From Acanthosepion lycidas (taxonomy: Eukaryota > Mollusca > Cephalopoda > Sepiida > Sepiidae): 64,000 bases of DNA. Shown one piece after another: positions 48,186 through 59,920 of the stretch. The position numbers and the translations under genes are program-made. The stretch covers positions 160,201,796 to 160,265,795 of the forward strand of contig OZ010571.1 in assembly GCA_963932145.1 (NCBI GenBank), read 5' to 3'. Each line of letters opens with the position of its first letter. Within the stretch, counting starts at the first letter, position 1. The notes under the pieces were generated by a model. That model saw only the letters and a list, made by a program, of their open reading frames with translations. It did no database searches and was not told the origin of the DNA.

Positions 48186-48913
48186 TTAGAGGCAATATGA
48201 CCTACTTTGCGACATTGGAAGCATCGTAGATCGAGACATGCCTTTCGCGTCGACCCGGTGCGCACTTCTTTGTGTTGATAGCGGCAGTCTCTGGCAAAAT
48301 GATTTGGCCCAGAACACCGATAACAGGTGACATCGCCATGGCAACAGATGGCTGGGGTCGGACCTTCTTTGACTTCAATTGGTTGAACGACTGTGGCCAC
48401 TGGTTCATCAGCCTCTTTTTTATCGATCATGATAGCACGGGCTCTGGTCAACAATTGATTCAGCGTCAGGTCTTTCATTCTGGATGATGCGCGGAGTATC
48501 TGCTTAACATGATTAGGCAATCCAGACACAAAGGCACATGTCATCCATTCTTCAGGAAGCTGTGCGATTGGGACAGCGAGCTTCTTTAATTCTGCCAAAT
48601 ATACGTCTACTGTCTCGCCAGGTCGCAGACGCCGCGCCTGGAATTGGTTGTAGGCCACGAACTGGTCAGTTCTAAACACGGTTAGTAGAGCATGCTTTAT
48701 TTGCTCAATGTCACTTTTCTGTTCTTTGCTCAGCTGCCTATACACAGCAAGGACACCGCCTTTCAATCGCAGTGGAAGAATCTGTTCAATCTTTGTGATC
48801 TCGCATAATTTGCAGACCAGTTCCACTTTTTCGATCCATTCAACCACAGATTGTCCACTCGTATCACCACTGAATTCAGGGATCAGTTTTATATTGAACG
48901 GTCTTTCAGCCAT
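48122..48913 (-). CDS. Gag protein of the intron 3 LTR element
   Basis: The start is taken at MAERPFNIKLIPEFSGDTSG (48913), 33 bases inside the LTR edge, since the same start is seen in the related remnant at 32590; the open frame extends further upstream to 49129 into the LTR, without family support. The 264-codon frame is uninterrupted. It has a helical Gag core (VEWIEKVELVCKLCE, LRPGETVDVYLAELKKLAVP) and two CCHC zinc knuckles, CYRCSGPNHFARDC and CFQCRKVGHIASKC, which bind element RNA. It forms the particle that packages the element. Confidence 0.88.
   Translation of the reverse strand: MAERPFNIKLIPEFSGDTSGQSVVEWIEKVELVCKLCEITKIEQILPLRLKGGVLAVYRQLSKEQKSDIEQIKHALLTVFRTDQFVAYNQFQARRLRPGETVDVYLAELKKLAVPIAQLPEEWMTCAFVSGLPNHVKQILRASSRMKDLTLNQLLTRARAIMIDKKEADEPVATVVQPIEVKEGPTPAICCHGDVTCYRCSGPNHFARDCRYQHKEVRTGSTRKACLDLRCFQCRKVGHIASKCPGNGMGDVTSVLVSPPHRA
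48135..48179 (-). promoter_or_regulatory. Programmed -1 frameshift signal between gag and protease
   Basis: On the minus strand the heptamer G GGA AAT (48179-48173) lies in the gag frame as X XXY YYZ. Five bases later GGGGGA (48167-48162) can pair with TCCCCC (48140-48135) around a 21-nt loop. Slipping back one base continues directly in the protease frame. Heptamer, spacer and stem match the layout of known retroelement frameshift sites. The stem is short, and activity is inferred. Confidence 0.65.
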
Positions 48914-49682
48914 CTTGCTAGAGACAAAGTAAATGCCGAAATAGCTTGTTGGGGTAAAGAAAAGACTGTCAACTGATCGTAGCAACAGCAATAGATTTCT
49001 TGTTTCTCGGCCGCAACACTTGTAGCCAAATCGCAGTCTACACGATAGTCTGACGTAACAGTCCAACACACACTGTAGAGACAACAAAATGGGGTCACAA
49101 ATCCAACCATCACTTCTCGCCAACAACAACGCGTGTTCGTCTCACAGCTCAAAAAATCATCTTTTATAAACAAAAAACAATGACTTCTGTTCACCAAGAG
49201 AATTTTCTGATTGGTCATGCGATTCAGGGGAGGGAAGAACATTAGCATAGCTTCTAGTCATTGATGTAGATTTTTGCTGACTACTTTTTGGTAATTTTTC
49301 TTTGGCAGATCGCACACAAAACACAAACTTTTTTTCGGGGTACCTGATTATCTCTTTCACTACAGTATAAAGATGAAATGTTATTAGAAAATGGAAAGAT
49401 ATGCACAAATGTGATTTGTTTGTTTATTTCAATTCTGTCTGAATTTCTTAGATGAGAAGTTATTATTTATCGAATTTACATTCGAACTAATGTCCTCATC
49501 TTTGTTGTTGTCACCACAATATTTTGGCAATTGTGCCTTCTGCCCTTCATTAGGTGCATATTGATCCAGGTAATCTAAACAGAATTCCTAACTGAACCCT
49601 TTATTTAGTCTATGGGGTAGACTGTTCTCATTCTAGACAAAATATCATTATACATCGGCAGTGGAACGGTTCAGTTTGGAAT

Positions 49683-49720
<38 letters not shown>

Positions 49721-49731
49721 TTATTTTTTGA

Positions 49732-49848
<117 letters not shown>

Positions 49849-49858
49849 TGAAATTTTC

Positions 49859-49859
49859 T

Positions 49860-49904
<45 letters not shown>
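49859..49904. repeat. (TG)n(TA)n microsatellite
   Basis: A short GT tract passes into about 16 TA units 11 bp after the exon 4 donor. Confidence 0.9.
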
Positions 49905-49909
<5 letters not shown>

Positions 49910-50398
49910 ACTTTGATAGACATTCATCTGCATGTTATTCTTTTTTTTAATCTTTTTCAAGACTTCCTATCAATACTTTTATTCAAACTTGATTTTAAAA
50001 TTTTATTATTTAAAAGTTAGGAATTTTTTTTTTTTTATATATTAAAAATTGGCATCAAAAGTTTAAGGACTTTTGCAAAATAAAAATTGACTTTAAAGCT
50101 ACTTCAAACTTTTACTTTATATAATTTTCTTTTAATATTTTGCCATTGAAATAAATCCTAGGGAGAAAAAAAAAACAATCTAAATGACAGTGTTAGTCTT
50201 TATTTGCTACTAATGTAATGGATACCAGATGCTGGCTTTTTCTAACTGAATCATTTGCAATAATGCTCATCATTAATAAAGAATTTTCTATATTTTGTTA
50301 CATTAAAATTCTTTCACAATATTTAAGTATAAAACATAAACACTTTTCTTACTGAAGTTATTTTCACTGCTTATTAAATCACTTTTTCTGTTTTTTAG

Positions 50399-50486
50399 AA
50401 CAATTCTTTTGTTTGAACATAATGAAGTTGTGGTTATTGCCTGGGCAGGAGCCTTGTTCTCAAGCAGTGGATTGGGACCAGCTAAG
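50399..50486 (+). CDS. SLC30A5: SLC30A5 coding exon 5
   Basis: The acceptor CTGTTTTTTAG precedes TILLFEHNEVVVIAWAGALF and SSSGLGPAK, donor AAG|GTAAAG. It matches the fourth membrane span region of ZnT5 (LLFEH...SS-GGGPAK). Phase 2 in, phase 0 out. Confidence 0.95.
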
Positions 50487-50641
50487 GTAAAGAAAGGAAA
50501 ACTATATTAGTTTAGCTTTCAAAATTGTTTTCAATAGAAAAATTTCATATTAAGAAAATCAATTTTCACATAATTTCCAGTTTTTGATATTAAATTTGAA
50601 TACAGCCATTTTAGATTAAAATATAAATTAAAGCTTTCATA

Positions 50642-50766
50642 CAAGGGAGTGTTGAAAAGTTCTCTGCCTCACCCATTGCCCAAAGTCTTAAGACATAATG
50701 AAACATCAGAAATTTTTTTAATCCTTTTTCCTTTTGGTTTGTCATGAAACTTTCAACACCCCTTTC
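50642..50766. mobile_element. 125-bp MITE with mariner-like ends in intron 5
   Basis: The left end CAAGGGAGTGTTGAAAAGTT and the inverted right end GAAAGGGGTGTTGAAAGTTT are similar, and each is bordered by TA, the mariner target site. The interior is non-coding. It is a non-autonomous element that needed a mariner transposase in trans; the ends resemble the GTTGAAAAGTT termini of some mariners. Confidence 0.7.
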
Positions 50767-51144
50767 TATTTTAGGGAAACAGAGTTTTATCAAAATGATT
50801 TGAAGTTGATTTTCATGAATCTTATTAAAATTCAATATGAGAGCAGGAGAGAGAGCAAGATCTATTTACTTTGTCAGTATGTCAACATGTCATATGCATT
50901 GGTTACCTGCAAATGTACTTATTATTGATTATATTTTGTTGCTTATTTCTGAGTTCTTAGTGCATGTTTGTATTGGATTCCATGAATTGTAATTGTTTTG
51001 TGTTATTCATTTAGTGAACATTGTATACTTAATCCATTTTGCAATAAAAAATGGAGATATTAGTTCTTGTCTATGATTTGTGATGAAATTCACTTTTGTG
51101 CAATAAAGTTATTTTGACTACAATGAATTTTTTTTTTTTCTCAG

Positions 51145-51235
51145 CTTCGAGGAGCCTTGTTTTTTCTTCTTGGTGCTGTTGCTCTCCTTCTCTTTGACCA
51201 TGATGATCGTCTTCACCACATTTCAGATCATGAAT
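51145..51235 (+). CDS. SLC30A5: SLC30A5 coding exon 6
   Basis: The acceptor TTTTTTCTCAG precedes LRGALFFLLGAVALLLFDHD and DRLHHISDHE; the donor is GAAT|GTATCC. The Leu-rich part is the fifth membrane span and LLLFD-DD is a ZnT5 block. The donor is chosen because it gives phase 1, which the next exon completes. Without splicing the frame stays open to a stop at 51328-51330 (see findings). Confidence 0.9.
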
Positions 51236-52416
51236 GTATCCTTTCTTCAAATTGCACTGAACAAAAAGGAGTTTGTGTTGATTTCCCAGTGAGAATGATT
51301 GTAAAAGTTTTCCCCCTCCTCCTCTTATAGTCAGAAGGACACAGAATACATGCTGGTATATTTTTCAATAAAATGGGTTGGCTTGTGTTTTGACATCACT
51401 CAGTCCAGATCTGCCTTAACTACTAGACAGACCTACTGCATTCGCTTGGTCAACCTTGCTTTTGTGTACAAACACCAACTCCTAGTTTGTGAATTCTTTC
51501 GCCTTACCAATTTCTTTGCTTGCTTGTATGATTGTTGCTGTTTCATATTTTTGACCTTTTTCTTTTCATAGCAAACTTTATTAATTCTGATTGTGCTATT
51601 TATCTTGCACTTTAAAAATGGCTTCTAACTCCTCAGATTGCTACTGGAGTAAAAGCATGTTTTAGACTAAATTGAATATACTATTTCTGAATCTGTTCTA
51701 GAACATCTGCATTATGTGTATGATTGAGAAAACCTTGTCTTATGAAAAGTTTTTCAAACTGTACTATTAGTTTTTAGGAATTTTTTTTAACAGAACATTA
51801 TAAATTTTAATGTAAAATATGTAATGGGATAATTATTATAGTGCCTTCAATTTGTTCCTGGTAACTCAATGTTATCTGTGCTGCTGTAATATGTGGTCTT
51901 TGTAGCTTTCACTCTGTTACTGTAGCTGTGTTTATTGCATTAAATCCTGAATAAAAAAGGCTGTATGAATTATGTATGTGAAATTTACTTCATCATGTAC
52001 TTTCTCTTAAATTCACTTTTGACATTCTCATCTTGATTTTTTTTTTTTTTTTTTTTTTTCTTCAATAGATTTGAATGCTACAAAGCACTGTATGGTGAGA
52101 GGCTCTACCAGAATAGTGATTTAATACCCTAGTGTTGAAGGAATATAATGATTATTTTATATTCATTCAGTTATTTCCTATTGTCATCTAAATTTTCCTT
52201 GAACATAAATGCACTATTAACATACTAATTACCTTGACCATTATTTAAAATACCTGACATGTTCGTACAATTCCAAATACAGATTTGGAATTGGTGTGTT
52301 TAGTTTAGTACAGAATTTGTATAGCAGAAAAAAATTTGTATGTGTTATACTTAATTTGTAACCTCATAATTTAAAATGGTGTAATATAATGCAATGATTT
52401 TTATTTCTACAATGAA

Positions 52417-52450
<34 letters not shown>

Positions 52451-52699
52451 CTCTTCATATAGAATATCTGTGGAAATAGTTTTTGTTTTAAATTGATGTT
52501 TAATCTGCTGCTAAAAATATAGAAAAAGATAAATCTCACACTGAAAAGCAAATGTGTTCTGGTATGTATTCACTTTTGTTGTGTAATAATTGTTAATGCA
52601 TTAAAAAACTGATTGGATGTTATTTGTTTTACAATTTTACCTTTTGAAAAGATTTGTTTTGACTTTTTTTTTTTTTTTTCCTTGACTTTTTTCCATTAG
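51236..52699 (+). other. SLC30A5 intron 6
   Basis: The intron starts with 31 further in-frame codons and then holds AT-rich sequence with an AATAAA at 51950-51955 and long T-runs. No transposon domain was recognised. Confidence 0.7.
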
Positions 52700-52776
52700 C
52701 TGATGACCTTCATAATAACTTCATAACAAGGATATTTCATCATGCCTTTGACTTAATTGGATGGTCAGATCATAAG
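52700..52776 (+). CDS. SLC30A5: SLC30A5 coding exon 7
   Basis: The acceptor TTCCATTAG precedes a 77-base exon reading DDLHNNFITRIFHHAFDLIG and WSDHK, donor AAG|GTCTGC. It aligns with the segment ending ADHK before GG in vertebrate ZnT5. The sequence is less conserved than its neighbours, but both splice phases fit. Confidence 0.88.
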
Positions 52777-53418
52777 GTCTGCTTCTTTCCCTTTATTTTT
52801 TTTTTTTTTTTAAATGACTTTACTAATTTCATTCCTTTTCTCAAAATGTTGTAAAACCTGTTTAACACGTTAAACTTTAACTAAAATCCTACCTACTCAC
52901 GCACCATTTAATTTGAATAGAACCCAAACTTAGGAAACTGAATTTTTATGCTTTCTTTTTTCTCAAATTTAAAAGAAAAGTATTAAACACAATTTTGTTA
53001 AATTATTTATTTGTAACAATAATTTTATATCTACAAGTATATAAAAATATGCTCTTGCCACATAACTTCATTAAAATTGTGAGTTTGACAACAAAAATAT
53101 TAAATATTATTTATTTATTAGACTGTTTAATTACAAGAATAGTGTTCGATACTCTTGTTTGCACATTTATCATTTTAAATTTTTCTCTTTTGATGCTAAC
53201 ATCAGACTCTGTCTCATAAATTTTTCCAGAATTAACAATTTGTCATTTCTTTTTTCCTCTGATTATAATAATTTTTTAATGTCAAAATCTATATATTGAG
53301 ATTTTGTCTCTCATATCCTCTTTTTTTTTTTTTTTTTTTTTTCCCCCCCCTGTGATCAAAAGAAAAGAAACTGAATTCATTACTTGAACTACTGTAATTG
53401 TCTCCTTTTCTTCTTCAG

Positions 53419-53589
53419 GGAGGTGTTGTATTGTTATTTTTGACATTGTTTCTGCAAACTGGCTTTGATAATGCCTCCAAAAAGCTTTCTATTGATGTCG
53501 GTGGGGCGAAACGCCTTCATTCTTTGTCTACTTTTGTGTCGGGATTGATACTCTTACCCTGGGCTCTATTTTTGTATATATCTAGAGAG
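53419..53589 (+). CDS. SLC30A5: SLC30A5 coding exon 8
   Basis: The acceptor TTCTTCTTCAG precedes GGVVLLFLTLFLQTGFDNAS, KKLSIDVGGAKRLHSLSTFV and a further membrane span. KLSIDVGGAKRL is a signature ZnT5 block. Two donors are possible, GAG|GTAGGT at 53589 and TAG|GTAAGA at 53593; the first is chosen because it leaves phase 0, which exon 9 requires, giving E|NDVESIW in parallel with the family. Confidence 0.93.
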
Positions 53590-53785
53590 GTAGGTAAGAT
53601 TTCGAAACCAACTTTTGCTTGAATCTATAAAGAAAATTATTTTGATACGTGTATACTTTAAATGAATTTCGTGTGTGTGTCAAAATTTAATCTAGGGGAA
53701 TTAACTAAATTTTATTGATGTTAATATTAGTTATTCCTTTTAGATATATATTTTAGGTATATCTGAAAACTTATACACATACATG

Positions 53786-53786
<1 letters not shown>

Positions 53787-53822
<36 letters not shown>
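53787..53822. repeat. (CA)n(TA)n microsatellite
   Basis: A short CA tract followed by TA units is directly visible. Confidence 0.9.
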
Positions 53823-53823
<1 letters not shown>

Positions 53824-54719
53824 AACACAGTAAAATTATTTTTTATTGTAATTTATAGCATAATATAATTGGAATTTAATTATATTTTGTCACATGATCA
53901 CAATCTTCATTTTTATGCTATTTGATGATAATCTTGATTGGAGATTTCAGTGCATTGTGGTATTTTAACTTTTTATAACCTAAACAAATTTCTTGCAGTT
54001 CCCTATCAGATAAATGTGCCACCAACAACCACTCCCTCTCTTTTTTTTTCCACTTTACCTTTCTTCCACAATATTTATTGCCTTTCTCCTCCTCCTGCCA
54101 TCTCAGCCACTGCACTTTAGCTAGGCCTTTTGCCTGCTGATTTCCATTTTGTTGAGGCCATAAGTGTGATATTCATTAAAGTTTAATTCCAACATGGTAC
54201 AATAGTGTTCAGAAATCTGCAAATTCCTTGATCTTCAGTGTTGCACCACCATGCTGTCATTTTTTATGATGTCTTTGAAAAAACTATTAAATAAAAAAAA
54301 AAACGTATTGTTAAAATTACCCCCATCAAAATCTATATCATTTAAAGACATAAAATGTGTTTTAATTGTACATAAATTCTTGTTCACAAACTTCTATAAA
54401 AAAAATGCTAATGTTAGTGTATTCATGTAAAGTGATACTACTCTCTCTCTCTCTCTACACGCATACATATATATGGTTGGTTGTACAAAATTTTATGACT
54501 GCCATAACAAGACAAAATTTATATTTTAACTTCATGGATTATCAACACTTAAAATTATGTGTATAAATTATTGTGTATAATGAGATTAAGAAAAATATTA
54601 TAGTCATGTTAAATATTAAAAGAAAAATATAAATTATAATTAAAAAATAAGTACTAACTGATAATAGGGGAAAAAATATAAAGAAAAAGAGATATAACAA
54701 ATAAATACTATATATAATT

Positions 54720-55900
54720 ATTACAGTTGCTGGATGTCTACAGCTTTATAGTCAATTGCCACTCTCTGTTGGTGCATTCTCAAGTGACTCCTTAGACCAG
54801 CCATCGACAAACACACTCTACCACAATCTGTACGTGCCATCTCAACAGAATATCATCAGGATCTCAAAGAAATCTTTTGCCATCCTTAGTCCTTAAAGGA
54901 GCAACAGATGAAGTAGAATGCCTGTAAACTTCACAAAGTACATTGTACATGGCCTTACTATCCTTCAGATCTGAGGCAAACTGTCTTTGTCACTCCACCA
55001 TTTGTTCTTCGTGTGTAGCTTTTGCTGTATATCAGCTTTTATTGTCTTTAACTTGACTTCAATTTCCTTCTTCTGATCACCAGGTAAATCACTATGAAGT
55101 AATGCAGAGTGGAGTTTATCTTTCTCTTCCAAGATCTATTCTGTGCTTGTCATTATGATCAAACCAATCATGAGGCTTCTTATGAGTAAATCCAACAACA
55201 TCAGCACATACCTCACACACTGTCTCCTTGAAAGAAGTCCTTTTATTTTCACTTACTAATGCATTCATCTTATTGACTAGATTCTGTCTAACCTCAGAAA
55301 CTTGCAGATGGCTAACATTCAGCCTCTTTTGAAGCAATACTCCTCTCCTTTCCTTTTTATGGACAACACACTTAACTCTTGCTCTTACCAGACAATAGTC
55401 CAACATTCAGCCCCACGCATCACATGCACAATACATAGATCCTGTACATCACAGCGCCTCACAAGAACATAGTCAATGATGTGCCACTGTTTTGCTCCAG
55501 GATGTATCCATGTTGTCTTATATTAGTTCTTCTGTTGAAACATTGTGCTGCCAATGAACAGGTCCAGTTTTGTGCACATTTGCAGAAACAACAGACCATT
55601 GCTGTTGCACTTTCCAACCCCATGTTTACCAAGAACTTTCCATGCCTCACAGTCACAACCCACCCGTGCATTAAAATCTCCAAGAATAAAAATTTTGTCT
55701 GCTAACAAGAGACTTTAGTTCATTATAAAAATCTTCCTTTACTTCATCCGTGCAAACCATGGTTGGCGCATAAACACCAATCAATGTTGCATATCTTCCA
55801 TATACTAGAGTAACTCTTATAGTGATTATTCTATCATTGACACCTGTTGGAAACTCTTCCAACTGACTAGTTATTGACACCTGCTGGGCCAGACCCTTTC
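54720..55900 (-). pseudogene. LINE ORF endonuclease (EEP family) fragment, RTE/BovB-like
   Basis: Minus-strand blocks in order: QLEEFPTGVNDRIITIRVTL and GVYAPTMVCTDEVKEDFYNE (about 55870-55720), then [18 protein letters not shown] (55640-55690, with the catalytic GDFNARVG), [20 protein letters not shown] (about 55570-55620), a gap, and LDYCLVRARVKCVVHKKERR with LNVSHL (55406-55310), the tail that follows the endonuclease. This is the exonuclease-endonuclease-phosphatase domain that nicks the target for reverse transcription in RTE-type LINEs. At least three frameshifts break it. Linker sequence continues left to about 54720; no RT domain was recognised. Confidence 0.85.
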
Positions 55901-56495
55901 ATGTCTGGTTTCAGAGCCCATATTGCTATTGACTTTGATTGAATTAAATCCCATCATTGTAATGCAAGTTGCCTTTTTAGGCTATAGCCAGCCATAATTC
56001 TACATTAAGTTGACAAGTGCAGAAAAGATCTCCAGATATTAAGCAATATCTGTGCATGAAACCTTTATAGTGGGTAAAGGCAGTGCACAGAGCCAGTCCC
56101 ACTCTCTAAGCAAAAGGTGATATTTACCAAAAAGAAGATCAAGTCAATTTCATTGGATTCCATCAAAAGTCACAGGTGTTATCTCAGAGTCTTCCTTCTC
56201 CTAGATGTCTGCCTTAACTAAGACTAAAGAGGACAAGTCTCCTGGTGGTTTTAAATGTGCCCTCAAACACCAGCCTGAGCATTTTTTCTATGTCCCAGTG
56301 CCATGTCCCACCTGACTCCAGTTTAGAGAAGTGTGGTAACTATTTACCCATAGATGGGACCCTAACAGGTGCTACCACTCCAGGTCAGGTTGGACCTGGG
56401 GACAGCATCAATTAGTAGGTGGTTCCACACTCCTCAAATCCTCCTGATCAGAGGCCTTGTTGTTGGGTGTATTTTATGGTCTTACTCAGGGCGTG
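55900..56495 (-). repeat. Probable 5' part of the LINE fragment
   Basis: Moderately GC-rich sequence upstream of the endonuclease on the minus strand ends at a CA/TA microsatellite. It reads as non-coding with stops in all frames and is likely the LINE 5' untranslated region. I base this on position only. Confidence 0.35.

Positions 56496-56553
<58 letters not shown>
56496..56553. repeat. (CA)n(TA)n microsatellite
   Basis: CA units pass into about 21 TA units. Confidence 0.95.
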
Positions 56554-56557
<4 letters not shown>

Positions 56558-56592
56558 TGAAGTCAACACTCAGAGGCAACAGATTTGCCTTG
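56551..56592. repeat. Repeat family B fragment next to TA tract
   Basis: ATAAAAGTGAAGTCAACACT followed by CAGAGGCAACAG matches the start of the repeat at 12252-12350, again directly after a TA tract. Confidence 0.6.
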
Positions 56593-57019
56593 AGGTGATC
56601 AATTTAAAATTTGCCAGGTAATATGTATGGCATTTTCAATTATTCTATGAAATACTTGGTCAGTTTTAAAAATGTTTAGGTTGCATGATGCAAAGCAGTG
56701 AAGATTTCCTTTGTTAATTTGCCATTCCTTCCAGAAATGATATTCCAAGATTCTAACCAGTTACAGAATACAGAGAGAAATCTAAAATTTTTTTCATTTA
56801 CTCTAAGTGGATTACAATATTTATTTCTAAGTTAACAACCTTTATATTGTATTTTTACATTCAGTATTGTCCACCAAACATAAAATATGTTTATATATTC
56901 TGCAACTTCAGCAAAATTAGGCAAACTTTTGTGTTTTCCTAAGGTCAGTAATCTCTGAATAGTGTACTCATTAAAAATCTGCAGAACTATAAGCGATCTG
57001 GGATTGCAAAGGAAATGTT

Positions 57020-57316
57020 TGTTGCAGATTATTTCCACATCACAGAGAATAAATCATTAAGTTCAGACTCGAACATCGGGGACAGAGAGCAAATGCCGAA
57101 AACTCAATTCGCAAGTACTATTTCACAAATCTCAATGCACGCAACCAGTCAGAAAAATAACTCCTTCACCAGCCAACGTGGCAGCCAAAATTGCCGACTT
57201 TTTCCCCCCGATTCGAGAACACCAACTGCTTTTAGCAGCCAAACATTTTTTTTTCCATTCGTCGACAGCTGGGAGAGGATGTTCAGTAATTTGCATATCA
57301 ACATACTTTTATAGCG
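57020..57316 (-). repeat. Probable remainder of the 3' LTR of the intron 8 element
   Basis: Non-coding, moderately GC-rich sequence continues from the repeated block at 57317-57492 to a TGTT at 57020 (minus-strand end AACA). It is not repeated on the right side, where the corresponding part has been deleted. Boundary provisional. Confidence 0.4.
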
Positions 57317-57599
57317 ACTCCTGCAACAGACTTGTTTTTTAATTCAAATATTCCATTTTCAGCATGTCGTGCGGAATATGTACCCTTTTGTTTGGTAAGT
57401 AATTTTCTTTTTCGCCACATTTTCCATCATAGAATACTCGAGACATGCTGTCGCTTGGTTTGACGAGGTAAGTCGCCATTTTCTTCGCTATACTCCCCAA
57501 TGATCTCACTATCACAAATCGAACAGCCTGGAGCAGCTCTCTTTATCCTGGTGCTTCGCCGTAATAGCGCTATTTCCTTTACGTATGTCTGAGAGTCAT

Positions 57600-58530
57600 C
57601 TCACATATCTCAAGTTTCCAGAAGTTCTGTGTCTGTGGAAGCATCAGATTCGCGGATCTCAATTATCTGCTCACTGTCCAACGATGAATCATCGGATTCG
57701 CTCGGCGATGTATCAGAATCAGCAAAAAAGCGAAGATCTTTTAAATGCCGTGGCATCCCGTCAACTAGTATTGTTTGTAGTCTTACAATTGTCCATCACG
57801 CAACCCACTTGATACCTGGAGGTACACCAGCCATGGGGAGCTTTCACCCATACTCTGTTCCCAACTTTGTATATATCGTGATACTTACAATGATCAGGTG
57901 GTAATGTTGTAGTAATTCCCTTTACTTTCAGTTGGTAACGGTGAATCATATTGGCAGGCGCATTAGTCGGCAATATATCATTATCAAACACTGCTTTCTT
58001 GCTGCAATTCGCTTTATGCTCCGATGAGATCTTTCCACTATACTGTTTCTTGCAGGAACATAGGCACAGCGAAAACGAAGTTGCACTCCCCAGTCATCCA
58101 AGAAATCTTTAAAGGACTTACTGCAAAATGCAGTGTCATTGTCAGTCAGGATTTCTGATGGTGGGCCTTGTTCAAAAAAAATACTTTCTAACTGCCGAAT
58201 GATGCTTCTTGATTCTTGTTGAAGCAGGTGCCACCATATCGCAAATCTACTAGGGCTGCAATCAGTTAACGTAAGATAGTGTTGCCCGCCGTAATGTGTA
58301 ATGTCCACTCCTAAGTGGGTCCAGATTTCAGTCACACTTAGGTTGCCACATGGCCAACGACTTGAGGCTGGGTCAATTGACTGACATTCTTTACATTTTC
58401 TGACCACTGCCTTGACGGGCGCAGGGTAGACTCGTCTCACAAAAAATAGTGTCCACCTGACACCAGGATGTCCACTCGGGCAATGTATGACACGTATCTG
58501 ATCAAGAGAGGTTTCATTCACCATGGAAGC
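57600..58530 (-). pseudogene. Integrase and C-terminal tail of the intron 8 LTR element
   Basis: A long open block (58524-57946) holds the zinc-binding N-terminus HCPSGHPGVRWTLFF...CKECQ (HHCC) and the catalytic core with D in LGVDITHYGG, D in LTDNDTAFCSKSF and E in NSIVERSHR, so all three catalytic acids are present. The tail continues in another frame (57991-57761) with HRYQLKVKGI and KVGNRVWVKAPHGWCTSRYQ, then GMPRHLKDLRFF and an acidic Ser-rich end. Integrase joins element cDNA ends to the chromosome. Frameshifts near 57960 and after 57770 inactivate it. Confidence 0.88.
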
Positions 58531-58599
58531 ACATATCGGGCATGTTGGTTCAGTTTCCTTCTTTATGATCTCATAGCATCGTTGCGGTACTCTGGTGAG

Positions 58600-58990
58600 C
58601 TTATCCGCTCAATTCTCACTCGATGTTACTAAACTTATCGTGATCAATGATTTATACTCTTGAATCAGCTTTTCAAGAGTACTCAAACACCTCCAGATTA
58701 GCATCTCACTTGCTGCCTTAGTTTGTATTCTGGCTTTGCCAGTGAGCATGTTTGATACCCACTGGTGCACACATGAGGAGTCCATGAAGAGGTGTAGCTC
58801 TGTTGTGCCCCACTGTAATACTAAATTGACGCCCTTCAGAATAGCATCCAATTCTGATAAATTGATATGTTGGGCGTCCTTCGCAGGTCGCAGCCAACAT
58901 GCGTCTTCTACAACGCTTCCATCAACCTCCAACGAAACCCCTGTGGCGAGAGAACTTGCATCAACCCATACCGCATAAGCGTGTCTACTT
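58600..58990 (-). pseudogene. RNase H domain of the intron 8 LTR element
   Basis: The minus strand reads DASSLATGVSLEVDG (first catalytic Asp), LSELDAILKGVNLVLQ (Glu) and LHLFMDSSCVHQWVSN (Asp), the RNase H pattern for removing RNA from the RNA-DNA hybrid. It lies between RT and integrase as expected. A stop follows at about 58609 before the next block. Confidence 0.85.
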
Positions 58991-59119
58991 GTGCACCACT
59001 TACCATGTGCAGGGTCATTCTAGCGAATTCTTTCCGCTATATCCTCAATCATGTTCTTAAGGGGAGCATCTGTCACTTCGTCGTCCCAACCAGATGTGAT
59101 AGATACTGTCCTGTGTTTT

Positions 59120-59920
59120 ACAAATCATGCAGCAACACGAAAAAACCCACACACAGGAACATGACCCACCAGTTTTCCACACCACGAGAAGACGTTACGT
59201 CGTGTCAGGACCTCAGGAACTGATAGAATGCCATTTTCACATGTCCACTTAAGCGTGTTGTTATCTTCCGCGACATGCAAACCCAGCACACGTGTGCCAT
59301 CCTGTAACCGCTCCGCATCCTTGCAGGTCAAACCAAACGCAGCCAAGTGCTCTTTCACGCGAGCTGCTGAAATCATGCTCTCATCAACATAAATGTCATC
59401 AATATATGATGAGGTTGCCCATCGCACGGACTCGTCTTTCGCCAACACGGCATCCACAATGGCCTTCATTATGGCTGGTGCAGCATTCAACCCAAAACCC
59501 ATTCTAGTCAAGCAATATCTTCACCCGTTGAAGATTACAGTTTGAAAGTGACTTTTGGATATGTACTTATAAATAGGCCTGACATAGGTTTAGGATAGCG
59601 ACATCTGTTCCTTTTTTTACGCCACTCCCTCAGTTTCTGTGCACACACGTCAACATTGGCTGAGTGTGCGTTGAGACACTCATTCAGCTCTCGACAGTCT
59701 AATACTGGCCGTACTTTATTTTTGTTTTTCTGCACCACCACCACCACCATCAATAAAATCAAGACTTTTGGAGGACCGAGTTGCTTTTCAGGATAAGGCT
59801 GCAACCAACCATTATCAAACTAGGTCTGCAGCTCATGGTCATATTCCTCCTTGACTCCTGTTGGTATTGGGTACTCGGGCATCCGATTTCTCAAATTCTC
59901 CGGTGATCGACCATCAAACC
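59120..59920 (-). pseudogene. Reverse transcriptase of the intron 8 LTR element
   Basis: Two open blocks in different frames. The first (59804-59535) has PYPEKQLGPPK, VLDCRELN and KLREWRKK. The second (59511-59125) has TRMGFGLNAAPAIMKAIVDA, the catalytic YIDDIYVDES at about 59390, and the thumb-like LAAFGLTCKDAERLQDGTRV. The segment between them that should carry the first catalytic Asp (DLRKAYLQ-like) is disrupted by a frameshift. Upstream, GRSPENLRNRMPEYPIPTGV continues to 59920, where the LTR copy begins. Confidence 0.88.

Larger units (their letters stand above)
46990..49307 (-). mobile_element. Internally deleted LTR retrotransposon in SLC30A5 intron 3
   Basis: Two direct copies of an LTR lie at 46990-47337 (348 bp, the element's 3' side) and 48947-49307 (361 bp, the 5' side). 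They match closely, the right one carrying an 11-bp insertion near 49089, and both end TG...CA on the minus strand. Between them, on the minus strand, are gag, protease and the first part of RT. RT stops a few residues after SVTDLRKAYL and runs straight into the LTR, so the rest of RT, RNase H and integrase are deleted. No matching target duplication is seen (GTATA left, GATCG right). The insertion is antisense to the zinc transporter. Confidence 0.9.
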
